From positions 73,368 to 137,367 of the forward strand of contig DIHO01000001.1 in assembly GCA_002420185.1 (NCBI GenBank): 64,000 nt of DNA, in the 5' to 3' direction. The stretch comes from Opitutales bacterium UBA5694 (GTDB lineage Bacteria; Verrucomicrobiota; Verrucomicrobiia; Opitutales; Opitutaceae). Positions 36,931 through 45,200 of the stretch are shown here, in pieces. The notes beneath the pieces are model-generated. The model worked only from the letters and a program-made list of their open reading frames with translations, did no database searches and was not told the origin of the DNA. How positions within the stretch are numbered: position 1 is the first letter of the stretch; the number at the start of each line of letters is the position of its first letter. The translations under genes were made by a program, and so were the position numbers.

Positions 36931-37224
36931 CTATGAAAAAAAGAGCTTGGATCGTGTTATCCTCGGCTCGCCGATGAAGTAAGATAAAACCTCTGCAAAA
37001 TCCCCTCTTTCCGTTCTCCATTCCATATAACGGTCAAAGTGCTCTGCTGACTCCCACTGCGTCCAGAGGGTAATGACTGATTCGGATTTATTTACTGCAC
37101 CCAAGCAACTCTGGCATCCATCATAAGTTTTTGTATCCGCTAAACGATTTTTAGCGAAAAGCTCAACACAGGCCTCAAGCTTGTCCGTGGGCACACTGCC
37201 CTCAAGTATTACGATATGTGACAT
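36931..37224 (-). CDS. Antibiotic biosynthesis monooxygenase (ABM)-like domain protein
   Basis: The ATG at 37224 gives 97 residues starting MSHIVILEGSVPTDKLEACV. The pattern of an N-terminal strand, a helix (KLEACVELFAKNRLADT), then TYDGCQSC and SVITLWTQWESAEHFDRYMEW fits the small ferredoxin-like ABM domain found in YgiN-type quinol monooxygenases and heme-degrading enzymes. The catalytic role cannot be assigned from one domain. It lies near the right end of the tRNA-Ser islet. Confidence 0.65.
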   Translation of the reverse strand: MSHIVILEGSVPTDKLEACVELFAKNRLADTKTYDGCQSCLGAVNKSESVITLWTQWESAEHFDRYMEWRTERGDFAEVLSYFIGEPRITRSKLFFS

Positions 37225-37967
37225 AGGAAAAACGAATGCTGAAGAACGTCGTCCCGCAACAAAAAAACTCCATCTCGCCAAACCTTAGTTGCGTTAACTT
37301 TAATTTCAATAGCCAAAACAATTGTTTCTGTTCTGATCGATTCAAATTTAGATGAATTTGTTTTGAGAAATAGGGGGACGGTCAAATCTAGGATATAATT
37401 TCAGTGGACCGATCCAATGGGAAAGCATAACCAAACCTTGGCCAATGGGTCGATAATATCTTCTGAGGATGTTGATCAACACTGATGCAGGGAGCTGCCT
37501 CTCTAACAACCACCGCTCGCCCATCTAATTTCCTGTCACAATCAGTTCTGCTTAATGCAGCCATATAGTGATTTTTGCGACTATATACCTAGGTAAATTC
37601 CTGTCCCCTAGATGGTAACCAATTTTGAATCCCGCTCTATCCGCCACCAAAACCAACAAATTCTTTCATACTGCAAAGGAATCTAAGTGCCTGGAAATTT
37701 CCATACGGGATTTTCAACCCTCAGGGTTCGACGCAGCGAGCTCGCGAGCAAAGCAAGGGTCCGGAAGCCCAACCAATCCCGCGACGCCTTTCCCGCTGCA
37801 AATTTGGCCTGGCAGGTTCGAAGACCGACTCCGCTTCAGTCATTCCAAACAAACCCCAATACGCTTGGGTGCAGCTATCAGGATACTCGCATCGTGCCAT
37901 TGACAGAAGGCTCTTTGATTCTAACTTAAATAGGCTCGTGCAATCGACGCCAAATTTTTCAAGCATC
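37225..37967. other. Gap with tRNA-Ser end copy, no gene seen
   Basis: About 740 bases between the ABM-like gene and the aminotransferase. The left part is AT-rich and featureless. The imperfect tRNA-Ser 3' end copy sits at 37627-37646. The right part (37700-37870) is more GC-rich and readable on both strands, but has no recognisable protein. The aminotransferase promoter should lie at the right end. Confidence 0.5.
37627..37646 (+). repeat. Imperfect copy of the tRNA-Ser 3' end (att-like)
   Basis: These 20 bases match 35265-35284, the T-arm end, acceptor strand and CCA of tRNA-Ser, with one difference (A at 37639 for C at 35277). Bases upstream do not form the rest of a tRNA. Short direct copies of a tRNA 3' end are the usual trace of integration by a tyrosine recombinase. 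Confidence 0.6.
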
Positions 37968-39167
37968 ATGTCGCCATTCGAAACCGTAACCCAAGCTCCA
38001 GCCGATCCCATCTTAAGCATCACTGAGTCCTTCAAGACAGACCCTAATCCTGAGAAAATAAACCTCAGTGTGGGAGTATTCGTCAATGATTCCGGCGTCA
38101 CGCCCGTCCTAAATACCGTCCGCGAAGTGGAAAAGGTTCTCGCCGAAACCAATACCACAAAGAGCTATCTACCTATGACGGGAAACCCAAGGTTCGCTTC
38201 CCTAACTCAGAAGTTGTGCTTTGGCGATGAACTCGCGGAATCTCTTGCAGACAAGATTGTCACGGCCCAAACTCCCGGCGGTACCGGAGCCCTGCGCGTG
38301 GCCGCAGATTTTATAAAAGGAAACTTGAAGACAAAGTCTGCATGGCTCAGCAATCCGACCTGGGCCAACCACAAAGGAATTTTCTCAGCCGCGGGCCTTG
38401 CTACGAATGTCTATTCCTATTTCGACTCAACAACCTTAAGTCTCGACTATTCAGCTTTTATTGAATCAATAAAGTCTATTCCCTCCGGGGATGTCGTGAT
38501 CCTACACGCCTGTTGCCATAATCCCACCGGGGCCGATCTTTCGCCCGAGCAATGGGATGAGGTAGCTAATATCGCAACCGCAAAGGGGTGGCTACCGTTA
38601 CTTGATTTCGCGTACCAGGGTTTCGGGCTCAGTGTCGAAGAAGACGCCTACGCACCTCGAGCATTCGCCAAAGTAGGATTACCGCTTTTTGTGTGCCAAT
38701 CTTTTTCAAAGAACCTAGGACTCTACCGCGAACGTGCTGGCGCCCTGCAAATCGTAGTAAATAACGCTGAAGAGTCGACGCGCGTCGCCAGCCAAGTCAA
38801 AATTGCCATTCGCACAAACTATTCCAACCCGCCTGCCCACGGCGGCACAATCGTAGAAGCGATACTTGGTGACTCCCAATGGCAAACCCGCTGGACCAAA
38901 GAAGTAGATGCCATGAGAACTCGGATACACGAGGTTCGCCGACAGTTCGTGACCGCCCTCGCCGACGCAGGCGTATCCCGGGATTTCAGCTTTCTTAAAG
39001 ACCAAAAGGGAATGTTTTCGTTCACCGGATTGACCAAGGAACAGGCTATTGCATTGAGAACCAATCACAGTATTTACATCGTGGACAGCGGCCGAATCAA
39101 CGTGGCTGGAATCACAAGTAACAACCTGCCTCGCCTTGTAAACGTACTGAAAGAGATTCTAGGCTAA
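37968..39167 (+). CDS. Aspartate/aromatic amino acid aminotransferase (TyrB/AspC type)
   Basis: The ATG at 37968 gives 399 residues starting MSPFETVTQAPADPILSITE, the regular start of class Ia aminotransferases; the longer in-frame start at 37869 is upstream non-coding sequence. PLP-dependent, it swaps amino groups between amino acids and 2-oxoglutarate in the cytoplasm. The PLP lysine is in CQSFSKNLGLYRERAGAL near residue 250, and HACCHNPTGADL near 182 is the substrate-binding loop. Aspartate and aromatic specificities cannot be separated by eye. It lies 17 bases upstream of dcd. Confidence 0.92.
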   Translation: MSPFETVTQAPADPILSITESFKTDPNPEKINLSVGVFVNDSGVTPVLNTVREVEKVLAETNTTKSYLPMTGNPRFASLTQKLCFGDELAESLADKIVTAQTPGGTGALRVAADFIKGNLKTKSAWLSNPTWANHKGIFSAAGLATNVYSYFDSTTLSLDYSAFIESIKSIPSGDVVILHACCHNPTGADLSPEQWDEVANIATAKGWLPLLDFAYQGFGLSVEEDAYAPRAFAKVGLPLFVCQSFSKNLGLYRERAGALQIVVNNAEESTRVASQVKIAIRTNYSNPPAHGGTIVEAILGDSQWQTRWTKEVDAMRTRIHEVRRQFVTALADAGVSRDFSFLKDQKGMFSFTGLTKEQAIALRTNHSIYIVDSGRINVAGITSNNLPRLVNVLKEILG

Positions 39168-39184
39168 TCTCTAAGATCGCAAAT

Positions 39185-39721
39185 ATGATACTATCTGACA
39201 GAGCAATCCTCCAGTCCATCGAGAAAGGTGAGATTGTAATCGATCCTTATTCGCGCGAATCGCTCGGCACCAACAGCTACGATGTTCATTTGAGCAAGCA
39301 CTTGGCAACCTATCTCTCAGAGATTCTCGATGCGAAGGCTCACAACAAAGTCGAGCACTTCGAAATTGGCGAAGAGGGCTTCGTCCTTCACCCCAGCACC
39401 ACCTATCTGGGTTCGACCCTCGAATACACGGAATCTCACAAACATGTTCCTTTTCTTGAGGGCAAATCGAGTGTTGGACGGCTCGGTATCGACATCCATG
39501 CTACTGCTGGCAAAGGAGATGTTGGCTTCTGCAATCACTGGACCTTGGAAATTTCAGTTTCCCAGCCCGTTCGGGTGTACGCCGGCATGCCTATCGGCCA
39601 ACTCATTTACTTCGATGTACAAGGAGATATAGAAACCATGTACAACAAAAAGGGATCCGCCAAATACAACATCCGCTCCCCCCATCCACTTGAGTCAATG
39701 ATGTGGAAAAATACTTTTTGA
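39185..39721 (+). CDS. dcd: dCTP deaminase
   Basis: A 178-residue trimeric enzyme converting dCTP to dUTP for thymidylate synthesis. MILSDRAILQSIEKGEIVIDPY at the start, NSYDVHLSKHL near 30, EGKSSVGRLGI near 91 and the catalytic-region HATAGKGDVGFCNHWTLEI are typical. Slightly shorter than the E. coli enzyme. It follows the aminotransferase closely and is probably cotranscribed. Confidence 0.95.
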   Translation: MILSDRAILQSIEKGEIVIDPYSRESLGTNSYDVHLSKHLATYLSEILDAKAHNKVEHFEIGEEGFVLHPSTTYLGSTLEYTESHKHVPFLEGKSSVGRLGIDIHATAGKGDVGFCNHWTLEISVSQPVRVYAGMPIGQLIYFDVQGDIETMYNKKGSAKYNIRSPHPLESMMWKNTF

Positions 39722-39800
39722 TAAACTTATATCATTGATTGAAAGTAGTTTAGGATATTTTGGTTTCTGAATTTACTCCCATATTTACTCATTTTCTGTC

Positions 39801-40067
39801 ATGCCAAACAAAAGGTATTCCGAATTCTCTCGAGAAGGTCAGAAAAGAGGATCTATTGCGTGGAGTGTCGTGCTCGGTGAGAATCAGTATCGTCAGTTCA
39901 AATCCAAACACGATACGTTTAAGTTTGCTAAGAACTTGAAGGATGAGGAATGGGGACTCCGTAAGACGGCAGAGAAAATGGGGCATTACAGGAATATCGA
40001 TGTCCTGAAGAACAACTATCAACACATCACGTATTCTGTGGATAGTGAGCGTTACTTCGGTATCTAA
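39801..40067 (+). CDS. Small basic hypothetical protein
   Basis: An ATG-started frame of 88 residues, rich in Lys, Arg, Tyr and Phe (MPNKRYSEFSREGQKRG ... KNLKDEEWGLRKTAEKMGHY). No signal peptide, membrane helix or known motif. The middle could be a small helical DNA-binding fold, but this is only an impression from composition. It sits in an AT-rich stretch after dcd, unlike the flanking genes. Confidence 0.4.
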   Translation: MPNKRYSEFSREGQKRGSIAWSVVLGENQYRQFKSKHDTFKFAKNLKDEEWGLRKTAEKMGHYRNIDVLKNNYQHITYSVDSERYFGI

Positions 40068-40205
40068 TCGAGCAGGAAATACTTTCCAGAGGAAACTGAT
40101 GCAGAGCCCCTCGCACTCGTCGAGAAAGACCTGGCAGAACGGAAATAGATTCCTAAGACCATTCTAATTTGACGAAAATGTTGTCTTTATCAGTCTGTGT
40201 TTGAA

Positions 40206-40853
40206 ATGAAGCAACCATCCCTTCCTCTATTGTTTACCCTTCTCGTATCTTGCGCAAAAGAGATCCCTTCTGTAAATTTGATGGATCGCGATGGGATCAC
40301 TTATGAGGTTCTATCAACCGAACCTTACAATGGATCGGTTTATACTAAATACAAGAACATCGGACGAGTTAAGAATGGATCTTACAGAGATGGAAGGAAA
40401 GAGGGTCCTTGGGAAATCTACCACGAGAATGGGCAGTTAAAACAGAAAGGTTCTTACAAGGACGGGGAAAACCACGGGCCTTTTGAGCACTACTTTGACA
40501 ACGCACAATTAAAACAGAAGAAATCCTATAGGTACGGAGAGTTAGAAGGACCCTACAAATCTTACCACGAGAACGGACAGTTACATAGGAATGGTTCTTA
40601 CAAGGACGGGTTGCGAGATGGTCCTTGGGAGTTCTACTACCAGCACGGGTTAATCGAGGCGAAAGGTTCTTACAAGGACGGTGAAAGAGTTGAAACTTGG
40701 GAATACTACTACGAGAACGAGCAGTTGAGAAGCAAAGGTTCTTACAAGGACGGGAGGGCAGAAGGTCTTTGGGAATATTTCGTCGAGAATGGCAAGTTGT
40801 CGTCAAAAAAGACCTACAGTGATGATAAATTGATCTCGGAGGAAAATTTTTAA
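40206..40853 (+). CDS. MORN-repeat (YwqK-type) putative lipoprotein
   Basis: The ATG at 40206 gives 215 residues with a short lipoprotein signal ending LLVSCAKE (Cys near residue 15). Six units of about 24 residues follow, each close to 'GPWEYYxENGQLKxKGSYKDGxxx', matching MORN_2 repeats of the family annotated as YwqK antitoxins. The DNA copies are similar enough to form imperfect 72-base tandem repeats. Function is unclear: such proteins occur at cell surfaces or as immunity partners of toxins, but no toxin gene is next to it. Confidence 0.8.
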   Translation: MKQPSLPLLFTLLVSCAKEIPSVNLMDRDGITYEVLSTEPYNGSVYTKYKNIGRVKNGSYRDGRKEGPWEIYHENGQLKQKGSYKDGENHGPFEHYFDNAQLKQKKSYRYGELEGPYKSYHENGQLHRNGSYKDGLRDGPWEFYYQHGLIEAKGSYKDGERVETWEYYYENEQLRSKGSYKDGRAEGLWEYFVENGKLSSKKTYSDDKLISEENF

Positions 40854-41183
40854 CCCATTTCCAACACTCATCTTTGAGCGACAGTAGCCATTTACTTGCA
40901 AACTCATTCACTTATGTCGTTCTGAATTTCTGAAAGAATAGTATGCGACCGAACCCTTTTTCTTGAATGTAAAGGATGAAGAGAGGATCAAAACCTTCCT
41001 ACATCAATAAACCATGAAACAAAGAGGTGAAGCAAAAACTATCAGGCGAAAAAGCACGAAAATATGAATACAGATGTCAGATATTTACTTAATAAAACCA
41101 TCCACTAATCACACCCTAAAATTAGAGAGATATTTGAAAAAATTCAGTTCAGTCTCAGAGGAAACGATCATGAAGAATCGCCA
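40854..41183. other. AT-rich gap between MORN protein and yidD
   Basis: About 330 AT-rich bases with no open frame of note on either strand and no motif I recognise. The neighbouring genes converge here (MORN protein on plus, yidD on minus), so it should hold both transcript ends, but no clear hairpin-plus-T terminator was found. Confidence 0.5.
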
Positions 41184-41495
41184 TTACGTTACTTCTTTTG
41201 AGGAGTAACTTTTATTTCTGTCGATGTTTTCCGATCGAGCTTCTTCTGGGACTGGATCGTAGCCGGAGCCTCCCCAAGGATGACACCTTAAAATTCGCCT
41301 AAGTGAATAAAAGAGTGCTTTCCCCGACGGCATTTTTCGAAAACATTCGATTGCATACCGGGAGCAGGTCGGCTGGTAGCGGCACCCTGAATTCGGTCCA
41401 AACAACACATATTTTATCGGCGACAGAAATAATTGATAGATGCGTATCAGTTTAATAGCTACCCAGGCAATCGGTCTTGTGCTTCTGTCTTTCAC
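41184..41495 (-). CDS. yidD: Membrane protein insertion efficiency factor YidD
   Basis: A 103-residue protein with a GTG start at 41495. The family core is complete: IRIYQLFLSPIKY, GCRYQPTCSRYAIECF with the conserved cysteines near residues 38-47, and LRRILRCHPWGGSGYDPVP near 65. YidD helps YidC insert membrane proteins. It usually sits with rnpA, rpmH and yidC; here it follows a RibD-type deaminase gene by five bases instead. Confidence 0.93.
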   Translation of the reverse strand: MKDRSTRPIAWVAIKLIRIYQLFLSPIKYVLFGPNSGCRYQPTCSRYAIECFRKMPSGKALFYSLRRILRCHPWGGSGYDPVPEEARSENIDRNKSYSSKEVT

Positions 41496-41500
41496 TGTGA

Positions 41501-41953
41501 CTAGGGAGTTTCTCTACCTTCAAACCCTGGATTAATCGATTCGCAATCCTCTCTCAAAACGTCGGAAACCACATTAAGTCCAGCTTTACGCAGTACCGCC
41601 AAACCCGCCCCTCGGTGTGAATGAGTGGGATCCAGCGTTCCTATCACAATGTTTTTGATTCCAGCCTCTACAATCGCATTGGTGCACGCCCCTGTCCTTC
41701 CATGGGTTGAACAAGGTTCCATGGTCACATACAGCGTTGCATTCGTTCCCGGCGATCTTCCGAGATTTGCCAGTGCCTCCCGCTCTGCGTGAGGACCCCC
41801 GTCTTTCTGAAAATGTCCTCTGGAGACAACCAAGCCTTGTTCAACGATGATTGCCCCTACCCTCGGATTCGGCCAAGTCTCACTCACATCTGCTAGGAAC
41901 GCCTCGCGTATCGCCTCTCGCATAAATAGTCTATGATGGTCAGACTCTTCCAT
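41501..41953 (-). CDS. Stand-alone RibD-type pyrimidine deaminase domain
   Basis: A 150-residue protein equal to the N-terminal deaminase half of RibD (riboflavin synthesis, second step), without the reductase half. The zinc site is complete: HAE at residues 55-57, and PCSTHGRTGACT with cysteines 81 and 90. NPRVGAII near residue 30 is the substrate-binding start typical of RibD rather than tRNA adenosine deaminases. The reductase may be encoded separately, or the protein may deaminate another substrate. It is upstream of yidD in one short operon. Confidence 0.85.
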   Translation of the reverse strand: MEESDHHRLFMREAIREAFLADVSETWPNPRVGAIIVEQGLVVSRGHFQKDGGPHAEREALANLGRSPGTNATLYVTMEPCSTHGRTGACTNAIVEAGIKNIVIGTLDPTHSHRGAGLAVLRKAGLNVVSDVLREDCESINPGFEGRETP

Positions 41954-42090
41954 TTCAGATCCATCAATACCTGATCACTTTCAGACTGCAAGACCACGAA
42001 ACACTTTCGATTCGCTGCATCCAATATTTCATCATCTGGATCGGCTGTTTTTTGTAGCCATAACGCGGCCACTTGTTACGAGATATTCAC

Positions 42091-42654
42091 ATGAGACACA
42101 GCCCCGATACCATCGAGTTGCTTATGAACCGCCGATCACTGCTAGCCAGTAAGCTCATTGAACCTGGCCCAACGGAAGAGGAACTGGAAAAGATTTTGAT
42201 TTGCGCAACGCGGGTCCCAGACCACAAAGGCATTTGCCCCTGGCGGATTCAAGTTGTGGATCGGGCCAATCAGGATATTCTTCATGCCAAGCTTCCCGAA
42301 CTTCATGAGGGTGACCCTACCAATCTTAATAAAACCAATTCGAAAGAAGCCAAGACCGCTCCTCTACTTCTCATCGTATCGTCACACACTGCGTCCAAAA
42401 AAGCCCCACGATGCGAACAACTCCTGTCCGGAGCAGCTGTCTGCCAGAATATTCTGATTGCCGCGAGTGCACTAGGCTACCGCAGTCAATGGCTCACCGA
42501 GTGGTTCTCTTACAGCCATAGTGTAAAGGAGTACCTTGGGATAGCAACGATCGAGGACATCCTCGGATTCATTTACATCGGAAGCGAAACGGAAACGCCA
42601 AAAGAGCGACCGCGACCCAATGTATCTGATATCGTGACTCGACTCCATCTGTAG
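42091..42654 (+). CDS. Nitroreductase-family protein (YdjA-like)
   Basis: The ATG at 42091 gives 187 residues; a TTG 18 bases upstream is in frame. The N-terminal MNRRSLLASKLIEPGPTEEEL and ATRVPDHKGICPWRIQVV are typical of the small YdjA-type FMN reductases, which often have the HxxxxPW form. LSGAAVCQNILIAASALGYRSQW near residue 120 and the C-terminal GFIYIGSETE complete the family pattern. It probably reduces quinones or nitro compounds with NAD(P)H. The physiological substrate is unknown. Confidence 0.85.
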   Translation: MRHSPDTIELLMNRRSLLASKLIEPGPTEEELEKILICATRVPDHKGICPWRIQVVDRANQDILHAKLPELHEGDPTNLNKTNSKEAKTAPLLLIVSSHTASKKAPRCEQLLSGAAVCQNILIAASALGYRSQWLTEWFSYSHSVKEYLGIATIEDILGFIYIGSETETPKERPRPNVSDIVTRLHL

Positions 42655-42675
42655 CCCGGCGGCTCGGTCAGACGG

Positions 42676-43095
42676 TTAGCGGTTTCTCAAGCAAAGCTCC
42701 GCGTAGGCTTTGATTTTTTTCCTGACATTGGTGAGGCCATTTCGCCGGTTAGGTGACAAGTGTTGCGTAATCCCCACGTCAGCTAGAAAACCCGGCTCCA
42801 ACGAAAGCACGTCTTCTGGAGTTTCTCCACTATAAAGCTCGCACAGCAATGCCGCCGTGCCTTTCGTTATCGCAGCGTCAGAATCCGTGTGAAAATAACA
42901 TTTTCCCTCCTTAAACTCCGGAAAGATCCATAGCTGCGACAAACACCCCTCAATCAGGAAAGTGTCGATCTTGCACTCGTCTGCCAGCGGCGGGTGCCCC
43001 TTAGCCCTGTCTATTATGTAAGAAAATCGCTCGAAATGGTCTTCGAACGGCATTAGCTCTTCCACAATCTGATCCCTCTTTTCTCGTATGCTCAT
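42676..43095 (-). CDS. sufE: SufE-family sulfur acceptor
   Basis: The ATG at 43095 gives 139 residues; a longer in-frame start at 43110 is less likely. The active cysteine is Cys51 in FLIEGCLSQLW, at the same position as in E. coli SufE. DSDAAITKGTAALLCELYSG near 75 and ITQHLSPNRRNGLTNVRKKI near 108 are also typical. SufE takes sulfur from the SufS desulfurase for Fe-S assembly. Its partner genes are not in this window, though several Fe-S proteins (Nuo) are. Confidence 0.92.
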   Translation of the reverse strand: MSIREKRDQIVEELMPFEDHFERFSYIIDRAKGHPPLADECKIDTFLIEGCLSQLWIFPEFKEGKCYFHTDSDAAITKGTAALLCELYSGETPEDVLSLEPGFLADVGITQHLSPNRRNGLTNVRKKIKAYAELCLRNR

Positions 43096-43200
43096 GAATA
43101 CATAGACCACTCGAACAGCACCTGTCCTCTGAAGTCAATTCAGTCCTCTCTTTTCAGAAATCTTGCCATCTCCCAAGGAGACGTCCTTCGTTTCAGGACA

Positions 43201-44463
43201 ATGAACGAAAGCGAACCGTCTGCTTCCCGAATCCCCAGAGGATTCAAGCCTGACCCATACTCTTACCATGAGGAAATCGAACTGGATGTAGATACCCTCA
43301 CCAACATGGGCCAAGGGCTGGGTCGCCACAATGACTGGGTCGTCATGGTTCGATACGCATTGCCCGGAGAACGGATCCGAGCTCGAGTCTACCGAAACGA
43401 AAAGAACTTCTCCGAAGCGGATCTCGTGTCGGTACTAATACCATCTCCTGACCGAATCGAAGCCCCTTGTCCGGTGTTTGGTCAATGCGGCGGATGCCAG
43501 TATCAGCACTTTGCTTACGAAGCTCAACTCGAATGGAAAACGCGCCAAGTAAAGGAGCTTCTCTTTCACATGGCTCGCATCGAAACGGATGTGCTCCCGG
43601 CCGTTCCCTCGCCGAAGCAATACAGCTATCGGTCTAAGTTGACTCCTCATTTCCCTAAACCAAAGAAGGACCGCCCCGTACAAATTGGTTTTCTAAGGCA
43701 AAGGTCTCGATCGAGTTACGTAGAGATTGAACGCTGCCCCCTTGTTTCAGAAGAAATGAACGAGCGACTAGCAATAGCGTGCTTGGAAGTGCGCCAAAAC
43801 CAGGTAAGAAATCCCTACAAAAAGGGAGCCACGTTGCTTATCCGCGAACATCTCGACGGAGTAACCACGAATCCCAAGGAGATTATCCGCGAAAAGGTAG
43901 GAGAACTCGTCTTCTCGTTCCCTGCCGGTGAGTTTTTCCAAAACAATCCCAGCATTCTGGGAAGCTTCACTCAATATGTAGGTCGCAAGGCTTCAGAGGG
44001 TGGAGTCGACAATTTAGTAGACGCCTATTGTGGCAGTGGCCTGTTCTGCCTCTCAGCGGCTTCGCACTTTGAGCAGGCCGTCGGAATCGAGGTATCTGAA
44101 TTCTCAGTTCAATACGCTATTGAAAACGCTAGAGCGAACGGTATCAAAAACACCCGATTCGTACTGGGCGATGCAGCATCGATTTTCAGCCAAATCGATT
44201 TTGGCGGGATAGACTCTTCTGTAATCATCGATCCACCCCGCAAGGGATCCAGCGAGGAATTTCTAAACCAGCTCATCGCTTTCGGACCACAAAAAATCGT
44301 CTATGTCTCTTGCAATCCGGCTACGCAAATACGCGACCTCCGAATTTTAACCGATAGGGGATACAAGGTTGAAGAAGTCCAGCCCTTTGACCTGTTTCCG
44401 CAAACAAAGCACCTTGAGTGTGTGGTCACTTTGACAAATTATGAATCCCGCAGCGAGGGCTAG
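43201..44463 (+). CDS. RNA uracil-5-methyltransferase (TrmA/RlmD family)
   Basis: A 420-residue SAM-dependent enzyme methylating uracil in tRNA or 23S rRNA. An N-terminal TRAM-like domain (residues 25-90) is followed by the iron-sulfur site CPVFGQCGGCQYQH near 95 with a later Cys in ERCPL. The SAM motif LVDAYCGSGLFCLSAA lies near 283, IIDPPRKGSS near 345, and the catalytic cysteine is in YVSCNPATQIRDL near 368. The four cysteines favour an RlmC/RlmD-like enzyme over plain TrmA, but the target base cannot be decided here. Confidence 0.92.
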   Translation: MNESEPSASRIPRGFKPDPYSYHEEIELDVDTLTNMGQGLGRHNDWVVMVRYALPGERIRARVYRNEKNFSEADLVSVLIPSPDRIEAPCPVFGQCGGCQYQHFAYEAQLEWKTRQVKELLFHMARIETDVLPAVPSPKQYSYRSKLTPHFPKPKKDRPVQIGFLRQRSRSSYVEIERCPLVSEEMNERLAIACLEVRQNQVRNPYKKGATLLIREHLDGVTTNPKEIIREKVGELVFSFPAGEFFQNNPSILGSFTQYVGRKASEGGVDNLVDAYCGSGLFCLSAASHFEQAVGIEVSEFSVQYAIENARANGIKNTRFVLGDAASIFSQIDFGGIDSSVIIDPPRKGSSEEFLNQLIAFGPQKIVYVSCNPATQIRDLRILTDRGYKVEEVQPFDLFPQTKHLECVVTLTNYESRSEG

Positions 44464-44715
44464 CCTACGATTGCCGCTTTCGTAAATACGTCCTATTCTG
44501 TCGACGCTTAGACTGGATTTACAGCTCCGACTCAGGACCTTTATCACTAGCTGCCCAACCCGTTTTCTTCCACTTCAATCGCTTCGACCACTTTTCAGAC
44601 AATTTGTGATAAGATCAGTCGTTTTTCCCTAATTGACGATTTCGGCGGAAAAAGGAGTCGATTCTCGGAAATCGATTGCCTTGCATATCTAGAAAGCCGC
44701 CCTCATTTTCTACTA

Positions 44716-45165
44716 ATGTCAGAACATCAGGCTAATCTCGTATGGAATCGAAACGAGATCGATTTCGGTTATAAGAACTATTCCCGCAACCACATATGGA
44801 CGTTTGAAAACGGGGCAAAACTCGATGTGTCTGCTGCAGTTCAATACCTTGGTGATCCCGATTGCATCGATCCTGAACAAGCATTCGTCGCTTCGCTATC
44901 AAGTTGTCATCTGCTTACTTTTTTAGCACTTGCCTCTTTCCAAAACTTAACTGTTGAAAAGTACGAGGACAACGCCATTGGCCACCTTTGTAGAAACGCT
45001 GAGGGCAAAATGGCCATCAGTCGCGTGGACCTTTATCCCAAAGTTCAGTTCGCAGAGGGAGTGTATCCAACTCGCGAGCAGTTGGAAAAGCTACACCACA
45101 AAGCCCATGAGGAGTGCTTCTTGGCAAACGCGGTTAAATGCGAAATTGTTACCCACCTTGACTGA
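44716..45165 (+). CDS. OsmC/Ohr-family peroxide-reducing protein
   Basis: A 149-residue protein. The two redox cysteines appear as SLSSCHLLTFL near residue 63 and KCEIVTHLD at the C-terminus, the usual OsmC spacing. PEQAFVASLSSCH is the family signature, and the arginine-containing N-terminal strands are present. It is expected to reduce organic hydroperoxides with lipoyl or thiol donors. The 250 bases upstream (44464-44715) have no confident gene; they should hold the promoter. Confidence 0.88.
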   Translation: MSEHQANLVWNRNEIDFGYKNYSRNHIWTFENGAKLDVSAAVQYLGDPDCIDPEQAFVASLSSCHLLTFLALASFQNLTVEKYEDNAIGHLCRNAEGKMAISRVDLYPKVQFAEGVYPTREQLEKLHHKAHEECFLANAVKCEIVTHLD

Positions 45166-45200
45166 GACTACCGCCAGGACCAGCCAAGTCTAGATTCTGC

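Larger units (their letters stand above)
35285..37626. mobile_element. Putative genomic islet at the tRNA-Ser 3' end
   Basis: A 2.3-kb segment bounded by the last 20 bases of tRNA-Ser (35265-35284) and a 19-of-20 copy at 37627-37646. Inside are only small genes of unknown or general function on both strands, a short frame resembling a serine-recombinase C-terminal helix-turn-helix, and long stretches without genes (35285-35616, 36090-36270, 36652-36930, 37225-37626). Base composition looks more AT-rich than the flanking housekeeping genes. No full integrase is present, so it would be a degraded or non-autonomous insertion. Duplication of a tRNA end by other means cannot be excluded. Confidence 0.45.

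Noticed and set aside
36713..37021. 102-codon minus-strand frame overlapping the ABM-like gene
   Set aside because: Overlaps a better-supported gene on the same strand in another frame and has no recognisable motif.
37625..37903. Plus-strand frame beginning at the tRNA-end copy
   Set aside because: Low-complexity, no family, starts inside the repeat; the region downstream of tRNA-like ends often gives such frames.
40380..40840. CRISPR-like periodicity
   Set aside because: The roughly 72-base repeats are in-frame coding repeats of the MORN protein, imperfect and without spacers.
40206..40853. Toxin-antitoxin system suggested by the YwqK family name
   Set aside because: No toxin-like gene adjoins it; the family label comes from MORN repeats, and the protein here has a lipoprotein signal.
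44500..44620. Minus-strand lysine-rich frame (LSEKWSKRLKWKK to GPESEL)
   Set aside because: Only about 26-31 codons with a TTG start; too little to support a gene.
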